The position numbers were made by a program, and so were the translations under genes. A stretch of 64,000 nucleotides of DNA from an uncultured Spirochaetales bacterium (lineage in GTDB: Bacteria > Spirochaetota > Spirochaetia > Sphaerochaetales > Sphaerochaetaceae): NCBI GenBank assembly GCA_944390045.1, contig CALXOO010000007.1, positions 1-64,000 on the forward strand, read 5' to 3'. The number at the start of each line of letters is the position of its first letter. The stretch's first letter is position 1. Positions 37,467-45,973 of the stretch are shown one piece after another. The notes under the pieces are model-generated. The model made no database searches, had not been told where the DNA came from, and worked only from the letters and a program-made list of their open reading frames with translations.

Positions 37467-38747
37467 ATGAGAAAAGCGCTAGCTGTTCTTATGATCGCCC
37501 TTCTGGCGGTCACAAGCGTTTTCGCCAATGGTGGCAGCGAGTCCACGAGCGGCGATGGAACAACACTTACCTGGGCTGTGTGGGATTACGCCACAACTCC
37601 CTATTATGATGCACTGATCAACGGCTATGAGGCTGCCAATCCCGGTGTCAACGTCGAGGTCATCGACCTCGGATCCGCTGATTACCAGACAGCTCTTCAG
37701 ATCCAGCTCTCCGGCGGCGGAAGCGAGTTCGATGTCGTGGCGGTCAAGGATATCCCCGGTTACAACAACCTGGTCAAGGCCGGACTCCTGGCAGACCTGG
37801 CTCCTCTGGCTGAGCGCGATGGTCTCGACACATCTGTCTACGGCGGTATCGTCGAGCAGGTCTCTGTCGGCGACAGCTTCTATGAGCTGCCCTTCAGAAG
37901 CGACTTCTGGGTCATCTTCTACAACAAGGACCTCTTTGACGCGGCCGGTGTTCCCTATCCTGACAACGACATGACGTTTGAGGAGTACGATGCTCTTGCC
38001 CGCCAGATGACAAGCGGAAGCGGAGCCAGCAAGGTCTATGGCGCCCACTACCACACCTGGAGGAGCGCGATCCAGCTCTTCGGCATCCTCGACGGCCAGC
38101 ACCAGATCACTGACGGCGGCGACTACAGCTACCTCAAGCCCTACTATGAGATGGCTCTTGCCCAGCAGGCTGACGGTGTCGTCCAGGACTACGCCACACT
38201 GAAGACAAGCAACATCCATTACTCCGGCGTCTTCTATAACCAGTCTGTCGCAATGGAGAACATGGGATCCTGGTTCATCGCCACTCTGATTGCCGCGACT
38301 GAGAGCGGACAGAATGATGCCACCAACTGGGGTATCGTGAAGTACCCGCACGCTGAAGGCGTCGAGCCCGGAACCACACTCGGCACAATCACCGCCCTTG
38401 GCATCCCGACAAGCACTGACCAGCAGGAAGCTGCCTGGGACTTCGTGAAGTTCGTCTGCGGTGAGGAAGGCGCTGCCATCCTCGCTTCCACAGGAAACTT
38501 CCCCGCACTGTCCAACGATGAGATCAACAACATCATCGCATCCACACCCGGATTCCCGCAGGATGAGCAGTCCAAGGAAGCCCTGAATGTCGCACAGCTC
38601 TACCTCGAGATGCCGCTGCATGACAAGAGTGCCGAGATCGAGGTCGTCCTGAACGAGTATCATGACCAGATCATGACTGGCAACATGAGCGTCGACGAGG
38701 GACTTGCCGAGATGGGCAGAAGGGTTGATCAGGTTCTCGCGAACTGA
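37467..38747 (+). CDS. sugar ABC transporter solute-binding protein (family 1)
   Basis: 426 residues from the ATG at 37467 behind TGGAGGTAAAT. Signal peptide RKALAVLMIALLAVTSVFA, mature end NGGSES, a form common among spirochaete binding proteins. The rest follows the MalE/UgpB-like fold (LTWAVWDYATTPYYDALING; EFDVVAVKDIPGYNNLVKAG in part; PFRSDFWVIFYNKDLFDAAG; LGIPTSTDQQEAAWDFVKF). No Cys lipobox, so periplasmic. It probably binds the oligosaccharides degraded by the divergent operon. Confidence 0.9.
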   Translation: MRKALAVLMIALLAVTSVFANGGSESTSGDGTTLTWAVWDYATTPYYDALINGYEAANPGVNVEVIDLGSADYQTALQIQLSGGGSEFDVVAVKDIPGYNNLVKAGLLADLAPLAERDGLDTSVYGGIVEQVSVGDSFYELPFRSDFWVIFYNKDLFDAAGVPYPDNDMTFEEYDALARQMTSGSGASKVYGAHYHTWRSAIQLFGILDGQHQITDGGDYSYLKPYYEMALAQQADGVVQDYATLKTSNIHYSGVFYNQSVAMENMGSWFIATLIAATESGQNDATNWGIVKYPHAEGVEPGTTLGTITALGIPTSTDQQEAAWDFVKFVCGEEGAAILASTGNFPALSNDEINNIIASTPGFPQDEQSKEALNVAQLYLEMPLHDKSAEIEVVLNEYHDQIMTGNMSVDEGLAEMGRRVDQVLAN

Positions 38748-38762
38748 TCCTGGTTTGAGAGT

Positions 38763-38796
38763 GATTCAGCCGCAGGATGATAAATGCGGCTGAATC
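38763..38796 (+). terminator. intercistronic hairpin (attenuator/stabiliser)
   Basis: Perfect 12-base-pair stem GATTCAGCCGCA/TGCGGCTGAATC with a 10-base loop between the binding-protein and permease genes, followed by TGTTTTCC. Such stems usually protect the binding-protein mRNA or partly stop transcription, making more binding protein than permease. Confidence 0.7.
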
Positions 38797-38815
38797 TGTT
38801 TTCCGGGGGTTTTGC

Positions 38816-39781
38816 ATGTTGAAAAAAAAGGACGGGCCGGTCACCGGTTTCACCGCAAGTGGCCTTCCCATAGACACAAGCATCAGAATCGAGAAATCCC
38901 AGGCGGCGAAGAGGGCTGAGCTGAACAGGAACCTCGTGGCCTATTCGTTCATAGCACCGAACTTCATCGGCTTCGCGGTGTTCACCCTCGTGCCGATCGT
39001 GTTCGCCTTCGCACTTGCCTTCCTCAACTGGAACGGCAACACGGCGATGACCTGGGCCGGTCTCGACAATTTCAAGTACATCTTCACAAATGAGATGTTC
39101 CTGGCCTCACTGAGGAACACATTCGTCTATACGATAGGAACAGTGCCCCTGACACTGGTCGTGTCTCTCTTCCTGGCCATCGTACTCAATCAGAAAATCA
39201 GGGGAAGGAACTTCTTCAGGACAGTATCCTTCTTCCCCTATGTCGGCTCCCTCGTTGCCATCACGGCCGTGTGGAACATGCTTTTCAACCCGTCCATGGG
39301 GCCTGTCAACGAGATCCTCATGGCTCTTGGCGTCGATAACCCGCCGCGCTGGATAGCCGACAATGACTGGGCCATGTTCACCATCGTGCTCTTCTCCGTA
39401 TGGAAGTACATGGGTTACTACATGGTCATCTACCTTGCCGGTCTGCAGGGTATCAACAGTGAACTGTACGAGGCCGCCTCAATCGACGGCGTAAACACCT
39501 GGCAGAAGTTCTGGTATGTCACGCTTCCACAGCTGAAGAACACGACTTTCTTCATCCTGATCATGCTGACGATCCAGTGCTTCAAGGTCTACGACATCGT
39601 CTATATGCTGGCAGGTGCCGGATCCGGCGCGCTCAGCGAGGCCACGACTGTTCTCGTCTATGAAATCTACAACAGCGCATTCCGCTACTGGCAGCTGGGC
39701 GTCGCCTCCGCCGAGGCCCTGGTCCTGTTCGCGATTGTGCTTGTCGTGACAATCATCCAGTTCAGGCTGGACAAGGATTGA
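38816..39781 (+). CDS. sugar ABC transporter permease (MalF/UgpA-like)
   Basis: 321 residues from the ATG at 38816, which has CGGGGG upstream; an in-frame ATG at 38777 is in the loop of the preceding hairpin and lacks a ribosome site. Six membrane spans; the first is FIAPNFIGFAVFTLVPIVFAF. The coupling motif is EAASIDGVNTWQKFWYVTLP. It forms the channel with the next gene. Confidence 0.92.
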   Translation: MLKKKDGPVTGFTASGLPIDTSIRIEKSQAAKRAELNRNLVAYSFIAPNFIGFAVFTLVPIVFAFALAFLNWNGNTAMTWAGLDNFKYIFTNEMFLASLRNTFVYTIGTVPLTLVVSLFLAIVLNQKIRGRNFFRTVSFFPYVGSLVAITAVWNMLFNPSMGPVNEILMALGVDNPPRWIADNDWAMFTIVLFSVWKYMGYYMVIYLAGLQGINSELYEAASIDGVNTWQKFWYVTLPQLKNTTFFILIMLTIQCFKVYDIVYMLAGAGSGALSEATTVLVYEIYNSAFRYWQLGVASAEALVLFAIVLVVTIIQFRLDKD

Positions 39782-39794
39782 GGAGGGTGGAGCC

Positions 39795-40631
39795 ATGATG
39801 ATTGAATCAACCGGACAGAAAGTCCTCAAGGTCCTGCTGTATGTCTTCCTGATCATTACGGCGGCCATTATGCTGCTTCCCTTCCTGTGGATGCTCTCGG
39901 CCTCTCTCAAGGAGGACCGCGATGTGTTCACGTTCCCGATTCAGTGGATTCCTGAAGAGCCGAGGTGGGCGAACTACAGCGACATCTGGACCCGCATCCC
40001 GCTGCTGACCTACATCCTCAACACGGTCAAGCTGACCATCATCGTCACGCTTCTCCAGCTGTTCACCAGCTCTTTTGCGGCCTACGCCTTCGCAAAGCTC
40101 CGCTTCAAGGGCAGGAACGCGCTCTTCCTCGGTTACATCGCCACCATCGCGGTGCCATGGCAGGCATACATGGTTCCCCAGTTCATGATGCTGCGCGGCA
40201 TGGGACTGAACAACACCCATCTTGCCATCATCATCCTGCAGGCCTTCAGTGCCTTCGGCGTGTTCATGATGAAGCAGTTCTATGAGGGAATTCCGACAGA
40301 GCTGTGCGAGGCGGCCAGAATTGACGGCATGACTGAGTACGGAATCTATGCCAAGATCATGCTTCCGCTTGCCAAGCCCTCGCTGTCCACGCTGACGATC
40401 TTCACCTTCGTCAACACCTGGAACGACTTCCTTGGCCCCTACATCTACCTGACCAGGGACAACCTGAAGACGATCCAGCTGGGACTGAGAAGCTTCATCG
40501 GCCAGTACTCTTCTGAGTATGGACTGATCATGGCAGGTTCCGTCGTGACCATGATTCCCGTCATAGCAGTGTTCCTCGCACTGCAGAAATACTTCGTTGA
40601 GGGCGTTGCCTCCAGCGGACTCAAGGGCTGA
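39795..40631 (+). CDS. sugar ABC transporter permease (MalG/UgpE-like)
   Basis: 278 residues, or 277 if the next codon ATG is used; GGAGGGTGGA lies upstream. Six spans, with the coupling motif EAARIDGMTEYGIYAKIMLP and the C-terminal FVEGVASSGLKG. The last 120 residues closely resemble the permease half of the chimera at 43927-44682, so the two loci carry related transporters. No ATPase gene is present here; these systems often share a MsmK/UgpC-type ATPase encoded elsewhere. Confidence 0.92.
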   Translation: MMIESTGQKVLKVLLYVFLIITAAIMLLPFLWMLSASLKEDRDVFTFPIQWIPEEPRWANYSDIWTRIPLLTYILNTVKLTIIVTLLQLFTSSFAAYAFAKLRFKGRNALFLGYIATIAVPWQAYMVPQFMMLRGMGLNNTHLAIIILQAFSAFGVFMMKQFYEGIPTELCEAARIDGMTEYGIYAKIMLPLAKPSLSTLTIFTFVNTWNDFLGPYIYLTRDNLKTIQLGLRSFIGQYSSEYGLIMAGSVVTMIPVIAVFLALQKYFVEGVASSGLKG

Positions 40632-40651
40632 TCACACTGTTTTCTGCCAGG

Positions 40652-40677
40652 GGGAGGGCTGCATTGCCCTCCCTTTT
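40652..40677 (+). terminator. terminator of the sugar importer operon
   Basis: GGGAGGGC (40652-40659) pairs with GCCCTCCC (40666-40673), followed by TTTT. Confidence 0.88.
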
Positions 40678-40693
40678 CTGTCTGCAGGCACGC

Positions 40694-40724
40694 TTGTCAA
40701 ATATCTGTCCTGTGGTGCTATCAT
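40694..40724 (+). promoter_or_regulatory. promoter of the ferredoxin-flavodoxin gene, leaderless type
   Basis: TTGTCA (40694-40699) and TATCAT (40719-40724), 19-base spacer (17 if the box is read as GCTATC), then 6 bases to the ATG at 40731. No ribosome site. Confidence 0.5.
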
Positions 40725-40730
40725 GACAGC

Positions 40731-41504
40731 ATGATCTACGATGTGTACTTCTCTGCATTCAACGGGACGAACATGTGCTCGATGATGGTATCCTCTGCCT
40801 TCAGAGGGGAGTGTGCGCGCTTCAACTGGAGGAGAGAAGGTGAGAGGAAGGCCCTCTCCCTGTCACAGGAGGATGTACTTGTCTTCTCCATGCCGGTTTA
40901 CGGCGGCTTCATCCCCTCCCTCTGCGTGCCTCTGGCAGAAAGCCTGCTGGAAGGTGACGGAACACCTGCCGTGATCGTGGCGACCTTCGGCAACCGGGCC
41001 TATGACAATGCCCTGAGGCAGATGACGGGGCTGCTTGAGGCCAGGGGCTTTTATGTCGTCGCTGCCGGAGCCTTCATCTGCCGCCATTCCATCTTCTCGA
41101 CAGTCGCGCAGGACAGGCCTGACAGTGCTGACAGGGCCGAGATCGAAGCCTTCGCAGAACGTGCTGCAGAGCTTGCCGGGCACAGGACAGGAAAGATTGA
41201 GGTCCCATGCAGGGACGACAGTGATCCTTCCTCGTTCAGGGGTGTCCCCTTCCATCCGGACGGAAGGGGCAACAGATGCACCTCATGCGGAAGCTGTGTC
41301 AGGTTCTGCACTACCGGAGCAATTGACCCGCAGCATCCCTGGCAGACAGATGCCTCGAAGTGCATAGCCTGCGGTGCCTGCATAAAGATCTGTCCTGCGA
41401 AGGCCAGGGACTATCATATGGAGGGCTTCATGGAGGCGAGACTGGCCTTTGAGCATAAGTGTGCGTCCCGGCAGCCCAATGCCTGTTTCTATGCCGGTGA
41501 TTGA
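40731..41504 (+). CDS. EFR1-family protein: flavodoxin-like domain plus two [4Fe-4S] clusters
   Basis: 257 residues. Residues 1-155 form a flavodoxin-like fold with the FMN-contact pattern FSAFNGTN and VFSMPVYGG. Residues about 180-230 carry two ferredoxin motifs, CTSCGSCVRFC and CIACGACIKICP. It is a cytoplasmic electron carrier or small reductase in anaerobes, with unknown partner. It begins without a Shine-Dalgarno sequence right behind a promoter, and its end overlaps the next gene by 14 bases. Confidence 0.85.
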   Translation: MIYDVYFSAFNGTNMCSMMVSSAFRGECARFNWRREGERKALSLSQEDVLVFSMPVYGGFIPSLCVPLAESLLEGDGTPAVIVATFGNRAYDNALRQMTGLLEARGFYVVAAGAFICRHSIFSTVAQDRPDSADRAEIEAFAERAAELAGHRTGKIEVPCRDDSDPSSFRGVPFHPDGRGNRCTSCGSCVRFCTTGAIDPQHPWQTDASKCIACGACIKICPAKARDYHMEGFMEARLAFEHKCASRQPNACFYAGD

Positions 41505-41931
41505 GTCACGCATCATAGAGGGAGACAGGACTGCATTCATCCCGCTCCTGCTGGAAGGGGATGAGGACATTGCGATGCTCTCCCGCTACCTGAATGACGG
41601 AACGCTTCTGTCACTTGTCTTTGACGGGCAGCTTGCTGCCCTGGCGCTTGTCGTCGGCAATGAGCTCATGAACATCGTCGTTGAGGCATCTTGCAGGAGG
41701 ATGGGGCTCGGGTCCCGCCTCCTGAGAGAGGTGGAGGCCTTTGTGGCACAGGATCATGACTGCATCGTGCTCGGAACAGGCGATGTCTCTCCGGCAAGAG
41801 CCTTCTATCTTGCAAACGGCTACACCGAGTGTGGGGTCAGGAAGGACTTTTTCAAGGCATACGACCATCCGGTCATCGAATGCGGCAGGGTGCTCACTGA
41901 CATGGTGATGTACCGGAAGGACCTGAGATGA
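41491..41931 (+). CDS. GNAT-family N-acetyltransferase
   Basis: 146 residues from the ATG at 41491, overlapping the preceding stop. An earlier in-frame start at 41449 would add residues that do not look like GNAT. Acetyl-CoA-binding motif: CRRMGLGSRLLREVEAFV; then GTGDVSPARAFYLANGY. Substrate unknown. Transcribed together with the EFR1-type gene. Confidence 0.78.
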   Translation: MPVIESRIIEGDRTAFIPLLLEGDEDIAMLSRYLNDGTLLSLVFDGQLAALALVVGNELMNIVVEASCRRMGLGSRLLREVEAFVAQDHDCIVLGTGDVSPARAFYLANGYTECGVRKDFFKAYDHPVIECGRVLTDMVMYRKDLR

Positions 41932-41950
41932 CCCCGTCCATGATAAAGAA

Positions 41951-41977
41951 CAGGGCAGGGGAAAGTTCCCTGCCCTG
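41951..41977. terminator. hairpin between converging genes
   Basis: Perfect ten-base-pair stem CAGGGCAGGG/CCCTGCCCTG with a 7-base loop between the GNAT and lyase 2 stops. No T run on either side, so terminator strength is uncertain. Confidence 0.6.
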
Positions 41978-42003
41978 ACTGCAGTAAAATCTTAAGCCGT
42001 CTC

Positions 42004-43923
42004 TCAGTATTTCAGCACTTCAACGGCCTCTCCGTCGTGCTTCACGAAGACCCTGGCATAGGCTTCCGCATCGCCGCAGCGGCTCAGTGAGCCGTCGTAA
42101 GGCTCCTCCGCGTTGGCATAGGATACTGTCCATCTGCCGTCTTTGCCCTCGATTGTGAGGCCGACAGCATTCTGGCTGTCAAAGTCCTTTCCCGTAAGCG
42201 GCTTGAAGACAGGCTCCTTCCTGATCGTGCACTCCTCGCCGTCAAGTGTGATCACGTATGCGTTGAGCGTCTTGCCGATGCAGCTGGATGCAGCCTTCAC
42301 GCAGACAGACTCGAGCAGCTCGTTGTAGCGCTTCGACATCAGCGCACTCTGGTTTGACAGCTCCTGAGAAGTGAGCAGGTGCACTGTGGCACGGGATCCG
42401 TTTTTGGACACGGAGAAAGAATCATTTCCCATTTCAAGCGCTGCGCCCTCATCGAGGTGGAAGAGGGTCTCGACAGTATGGTTGCCCTTTCCCTGGACTG
42501 TGTCGAAGATGACGATGTATCTGCCGGCGAGCGTTACGATGCTTCTTGTGACGACTACTCCGAGCGGGAGGTAGCCCAGATGGCTTGCACTGACGAACTT
42601 CACCTTTCCGCTGACCTTCGCATCGTGGAACATTGGTTCGGCGAAGTCATGCACGACCCAGCTGTCCACCATGCTGGCCATCTCGGCATTGTCCACCAGA
42701 ATGGTGTTGTGTCCCTGTGTCCCCTTCGTGAGCCGGCGCTCCACCTTGTCGACATATGTGTAGCGTCCAGTGTCAGTCAGCAGGACTTCTCCCTTGTGGA
42801 AGAGATCGAAATGAAGCTGGTCGAAGTGTCCGTGTCCGGAACCGTGGAAGCCGCAGTGGAAGCGCACCTCCGTGTCAGCAGAAAGCGCGAGCAATGCGTT
42901 TCCGCTCTCCTTGAAGAAACATGAGCGGTCATTCTCCGGACGGGCCTCCGGGAGCTGTGTGTCCAGCGGGAATGATGCGTAGAACTCCAGATCGTTTCCG
43001 CCGCGGCCCATCCAGGCCAGATAGGGATCGCTGAAGATTACGGCCGCCTCCAGGACCATGTCCCTCATGTCTATCAGGTCGCTGTCTCCGAAGAGATAGC
43101 ATCTTCCATCCGGCCTGAGCGATCTGGCCAGTCCTGTGGCCAGGAGCCTGGTCTTGTCCCTGAGAACCTGGGGTACGGGGAAGGAGAAGCGGTCTGCGAT
43201 CAGGACGGAGTCCATTGCCGCATGCAGCACCTCCGCCTGATACATCGTGCTCTGTTCCCAGTGCATTCCGTCATCCATCGTCTGGAATGAAAGCTCCTCG
43301 GCCAGACGGTCCAGCGCTGCTGCGGCGGTTTCCGCATCATCCAGATACATGGCGGCGAGGAAGAGTCCGTGATCCTGCAGCACGCCCCAGTTCGACAGCC
43401 TGTGGAAGGCGGTGTGCACCTCCAGCAGGTATTCCACATGGTGGCGGAGCAGTTTGTGCAGCCGTCTCTTCGTCTCGTCATCCAGCGGACAGCTGTCCTC
43501 GAAGAACTCAAGGCTCCTGAGGTAGTTCTCGACCCTGATTCCGCACTCGAGGCTTCTCCAGCACAGTCTGCGGCTCTCGCCTTCCGGCGCCGTGTTGTCG
43601 CAGAAGTCCGTGAAGAGGCGGATCCAGGCATCCCTGTACTTGTCATTTCCGGTAAGGCAGAAGGCCTTTGCCAGATTCAGCAGGAAGGTGTGCCTGTTGA
43701 AGGCGAAGCACCACTCATCATCGTCGAAGGGAATGTGGTTCCAGTCGATCTTTCCGTCAAAGCGGACGGGAGTGGTGCACCTCTCCATCTCATACCTGTC
43801 CGTGAAGATGAAGGTGTTGTCGCAGGCCTTGTCTGCCAGATCCAGAAGATGGTTTTGCCAGGAGCTGTCCTGCTGGCAAAAGGCGATGTACTTTTTACAA
43901 TCGTTCAGATAGAAGCGTCTCAT
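42004..43923 (-). CDS. heparinase II/III-family polysaccharide lyase 2 (PL12-like)
   Basis: 639 residues. The N-terminal 300 residues form the helical Hepar_II/III_N-type domain (WNHIPFDDDEWCFAFNRHTF; RRLCWRSLECGIRVENYLRS; HRLSNWGVLQDHGLFLAAMY). The C-terminal beta domain has GHGHFDQLHFDLFHKGEVLL and the following TDTGRYTY. This resembles heparan-sulfate lyases of family PL12 more than lyase 1 does. No signal peptide, so intracellular. It starts 3 bases after the permease-derived end of the chimeric gene, in one operon with the WYL regulator. Confidence 0.88.
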   Translation of the reverse strand: MRRFYLNDCKKYIAFCQQDSSWQNHLLDLADKACDNTFIFTDRYEMERCTTPVRFDGKIDWNHIPFDDDEWCFAFNRHTFLLNLAKAFCLTGNDKYRDAWIRLFTDFCDNTAPEGESRRLCWRSLECGIRVENYLRSLEFFEDSCPLDDETKRRLHKLLRHHVEYLLEVHTAFHRLSNWGVLQDHGLFLAAMYLDDAETAAAALDRLAEELSFQTMDDGMHWEQSTMYQAEVLHAAMDSVLIADRFSFPVPQVLRDKTRLLATGLARSLRPDGRCYLFGDSDLIDMRDMVLEAAVIFSDPYLAWMGRGGNDLEFYASFPLDTQLPEARPENDRSCFFKESGNALLALSADTEVRFHCGFHGSGHGHFDQLHFDLFHKGEVLLTDTGRYTYVDKVERRLTKGTQGHNTILVDNAEMASMVDSWVVHDFAEPMFHDAKVSGKVKFVSASHLGYLPLGVVVTRSIVTLAGRYIVIFDTVQGKGNHTVETLFHLDEGAALEMGNDSFSVSKNGSRATVHLLTSQELSNQSALMSKRYNELLESVCVKAASSCIGKTLNAYVITLDGEECTIRKEPVFKPLTGKDFDSQNAVGLTIEGKDGRWTVSYANAEEPYDGSLSRCGDAEAYARVFVKHDGEAVEVLKY

Positions 43924-43926
43924 AGG

Positions 43927-44682
43927 TCATCCTTTCAGTCCGCTTGATGCGATGCCTTCGACGAAGAAGCGCTGGAAGGCCAGGAAGACGACCAGGACGG
44001 GAACGAGCGCGAGCACGCTGGTTGCCATGATCAGGCCGTATTCAGCCGAGTACTGTCCGACGAACATCTGGACACCAAGCTGGATAGTCTTGTTCCTGTC
44101 GCTGGTGAAGTAGATCATCGGTCCCATATAGTCATTCCAGACTGTGACGAAGCTCATGATGATCAGCGTCGCCATGGCAGGCTTTGTCAATGGTAGAACG
44201 ATTCTGCTGAATGTTCCATACTCTGATAGTCCGTCGATTCTCGCCGCCTCGAGCAGCTCGTCCGGGATGGAGATGTAGAACTGTCTCAGCAGGAAGACGC
44301 CGAACTCGCAGCGTCCCTCTTCCAGCAGAGAGACGTCGTCGAAACCGATCCTGTCACGCTGAGGATAGACATGCAGCTTGCCGACGGCCATTGTCTGCCA
44401 GCCGGCCTGCGAGAAAGCCCGTGCCATGGTGGTCGCCTCAGGCATTCTCATCGTGTCACTGTAGACTCTGTCTCCGTGTGAGCGCGGGCTGAGCCCGGTC
44501 ATCAGGCTCCGGCGGGCCGGTATGCAGACAGGGCACTCGCTGTATGCCTTGCGCATGTCCAGTCCGTTTCTTGCGAGGAAGTCAATTGTCGGTGTCTGGC
44601 TTGCGCTGTCGCCGTGACAGCCCAGCAGGACGCCGGGCCATTCGTCAGTGCAGATGAAAAGGACATTGGGCCTTGTGCTCAT
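43927..44682 (-). pseudogene. in-frame fusion of sulfatase N-terminus and sugar-ABC permease C-terminus
   Basis: 251 residues. Residues 1-124 are the start of a type I sulfatase: NVLFICTDEWPGVLLGC with metal ligands, the CxPxR formylglycine motif at Cys53 (CIPARRSLMTG), and GKLHVYPQRDRIGF. From about residue 126 the sequence is the last 125 residues of a MalG/UgpE-like permease (FGVFLLRQFYISIPDELLEA, RIDGLSEYGTFSR, ending FVEGIASSGLKG). The switch lies at about 44301-44312. Neither half is complete: the sulfatase lacks over two thirds and the permease about half of its membrane spans. The simplest reading is a deletion that removed the rest of the sulfatase, a binding protein and at least one permease. 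An assembly join error is the alternative. Confidence 0.85.
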
Positions 44683-45656
44683 TTCCCGTCTCCTTCATAT
44701 GAGGCGAGTATGTCATGCATGTACGACAGGTATTTTTTCCTGTAACTTTCCGGTTCAAGTATCGTGACAGAGGAGCCGCACTGGAAGATGCGCATCATCA
44801 GCTCAATTGAGTTCTCCGCCCTGAATGAGCAGGTGAGCCCGCCGCCTTCGTCCTGGCCGAAGCTGAATTCTGTGTGCACAAGGCCGGAGAAGGAGTTCAG
44901 CGCTGACTTCTCCCGCAGTGCGAGGGTGAGCGGTATCATGTCGACGGCATCGTAGCCTGTCTCCTGCGAGGCCGGCATCCTGAACACTTTCAGGTTGTCC
45001 GGAATCGTATAGGTCTCGTCCAGCAGCACCGCCTCACTGATCGTGGCGATATCCAGCGTGACGATATCCCTCGTGTGCCGGAGCCTGCCTGTAACCGTGA
45101 TCGGCCTGCGGTCCTGGTTCTCCTCCTCCCGGAAACCGATGAAGTAGGGGGCCAGCTCTATCTCCTCCTGCCCGCTGTCTTTCGTCAGCCTGACTATCCT
45201 GCCTGAGACCCAGGCATCTATCAGCACCTCGAGGACCTTGTTGTAGACACGTCCCCGTCCCTGTCCCCGCTGGACCTCCTGGTCTATCCTCTCGGCGACG
45301 AGCAGGATGTTGTCGCTCACCTTCGGTGCATAGGAGCGCATGTTCATCGCGATCTTCCTCAGTCCGGATGCCAGATGCGGATTCTGAATGTCAGCATTGC
45401 TTGCCAGTATTTCCGCCGACATGTTGAACGCGATGCTCTCGTAGACGGAGAGGGCTATGCTCTCGTCCTCATCTTTCTGGCGGATCTTTATCAGATTATT
45501 CTCCTCGTAGATGTCGATGTGTCTGGAAAGATCCTCGACATAGCGGGAGATCGTGGAGCGGTGGACGCCCAGACGGCGTGCGATCTCAGCCCTGCGCAGT
45601 CCTTCCGGGTGGCTTCTCAGAAGCAGTTCAAGCTGTGCGACCCTTTCTCCTTTCAA
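44679..45656 (-). CDS. WYL-domain transcriptional regulator (DeoR-like HTH)
   Basis: 325 residues if started at the TTG at 45656 (LKGERVAQLELLL). The N-terminal winged helix (GLRRAEIARRLGVHRSTISRY) is followed by a WYL-like ligand domain and C-terminal dimerisation region. The open frame extends to 45755, but a promoter (TTGCCC, 16 bases, TATAAG) and repeats of TTGCAAC/GTTGCAA lie within that extension, and AGAGGAG precedes the TTG, so the shorter form is more likely. The stop overlaps the chimera start by ATGA. It probably controls this lyase locus. Confidence 0.7.
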   Translation of the reverse strand: MKGERVAQLELLLRSHPEGLRRAEIARRLGVHRSTISRYVEDLSRHIDIYEENNLIKIRQKDEDESIALSVYESIAFNMSAEILASNADIQNPHLASGLRKIAMNMRSYAPKVSDNILLVAERIDQEVQRGQGRGRVYNKVLEVLIDAWVSGRIVRLTKDSGQEEIELAPYFIGFREEENQDRRPITVTGRLRHTRDIVTLDIATISEAVLLDETYTIPDNLKVFRMPASQETGYDAVDMIPLTLALREKSALNSFSGLVHTEFSFGQDEGGGLTCSFRAENSIELMMRIFQCGSSVTILEPESYRKKYLSYMHDILASYEGDGK

Positions 45657-45677
45657 TGTGCTTTTTTCTCCTCTTTT

Positions 45678-45738
45678 TGCAACGGTCTGCAACAAACTTA
45701 TAATACCTGCGGGGATTTGGGCAAGCTTTTGTTGCAAA
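45678..45738. promoter_or_regulatory. regulator promoter with repeated TTGCAAC/GTTGCAA half-sites
   Basis: Minus-strand -10 TATAAG (45697-45702) and -35 TTGCCC (45719-45724) with a 16-base spacer. The half-site TTGCAAC or its complement occurs at 45678-45684, about 45688-45696 (TGCAACAAA) and 45728-45738 (TTTGTTGCAAA), flanking the promoter. This is a likely autoregulatory operator; the last copy also overlaps the slyX -35 box. Confidence 0.45.
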
Positions 45739-45761
45739 TCATGCACCAGGTGCACTAGGAT
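45732..45761 (+). promoter_or_regulatory. promoter of slyX, leaderless type
   Basis: TTGCAA (45732-45737), 18-base spacer, TAGGAT (45756-45761), then 8 bases to the ATG at 45770. No Shine-Dalgarno sequence. Confidence 0.45.
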
Positions 45762-45769
45762 TCCATTCT

Positions 45770-45973
45770 ATGGAAAACGATATTGAGAGAATTGAAGTCA
45801 AGATAAGCTACCTGGAGGCGGGGCAGGAGGAGCTGAATGAGGTCATAATCCGTCAGCAGAAGGAAATCGACCAGCTGAACTATCTGGTCGAGAAGCTTAC
45901 TGAGAAGCTCAAGAGCCTGATAGAGGAAGTCGGGACGCCCAACAGACCCTCCACCAGGCCTCCTCATTACTGA
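45770..45973 (+). CDS. slyX: SlyX-family coiled-coil protein
   Basis: 67 residues, nearly all one amphipathic helix. The family pattern is clear: ISYLEAGQEELNEVIIRQQK, then a second heptad stretch, and the C-terminal RPPHY that ends many SlyX proteins. SlyX is a small cytoplasmic protein of unclear role, mostly described in proteobacteria. Its end overlaps the converging thioesterase gene by 7 bases. It seems to be expressed without a leader from the promoter just upstream. Confidence 0.75.
   Translation: MENDIERIEVKISYLEAGQEELNEVIIRQQKEIDQLNYLVEKLTEKLKSLIEEVGTPNRPSTRPPHY

Noticed and set aside
38777-38815. Upstream in-frame start for the sugar permease
   Set aside because: The ATG is in the loop of a strong hairpin and lacks a ribosome site; the added residues do not match the family.
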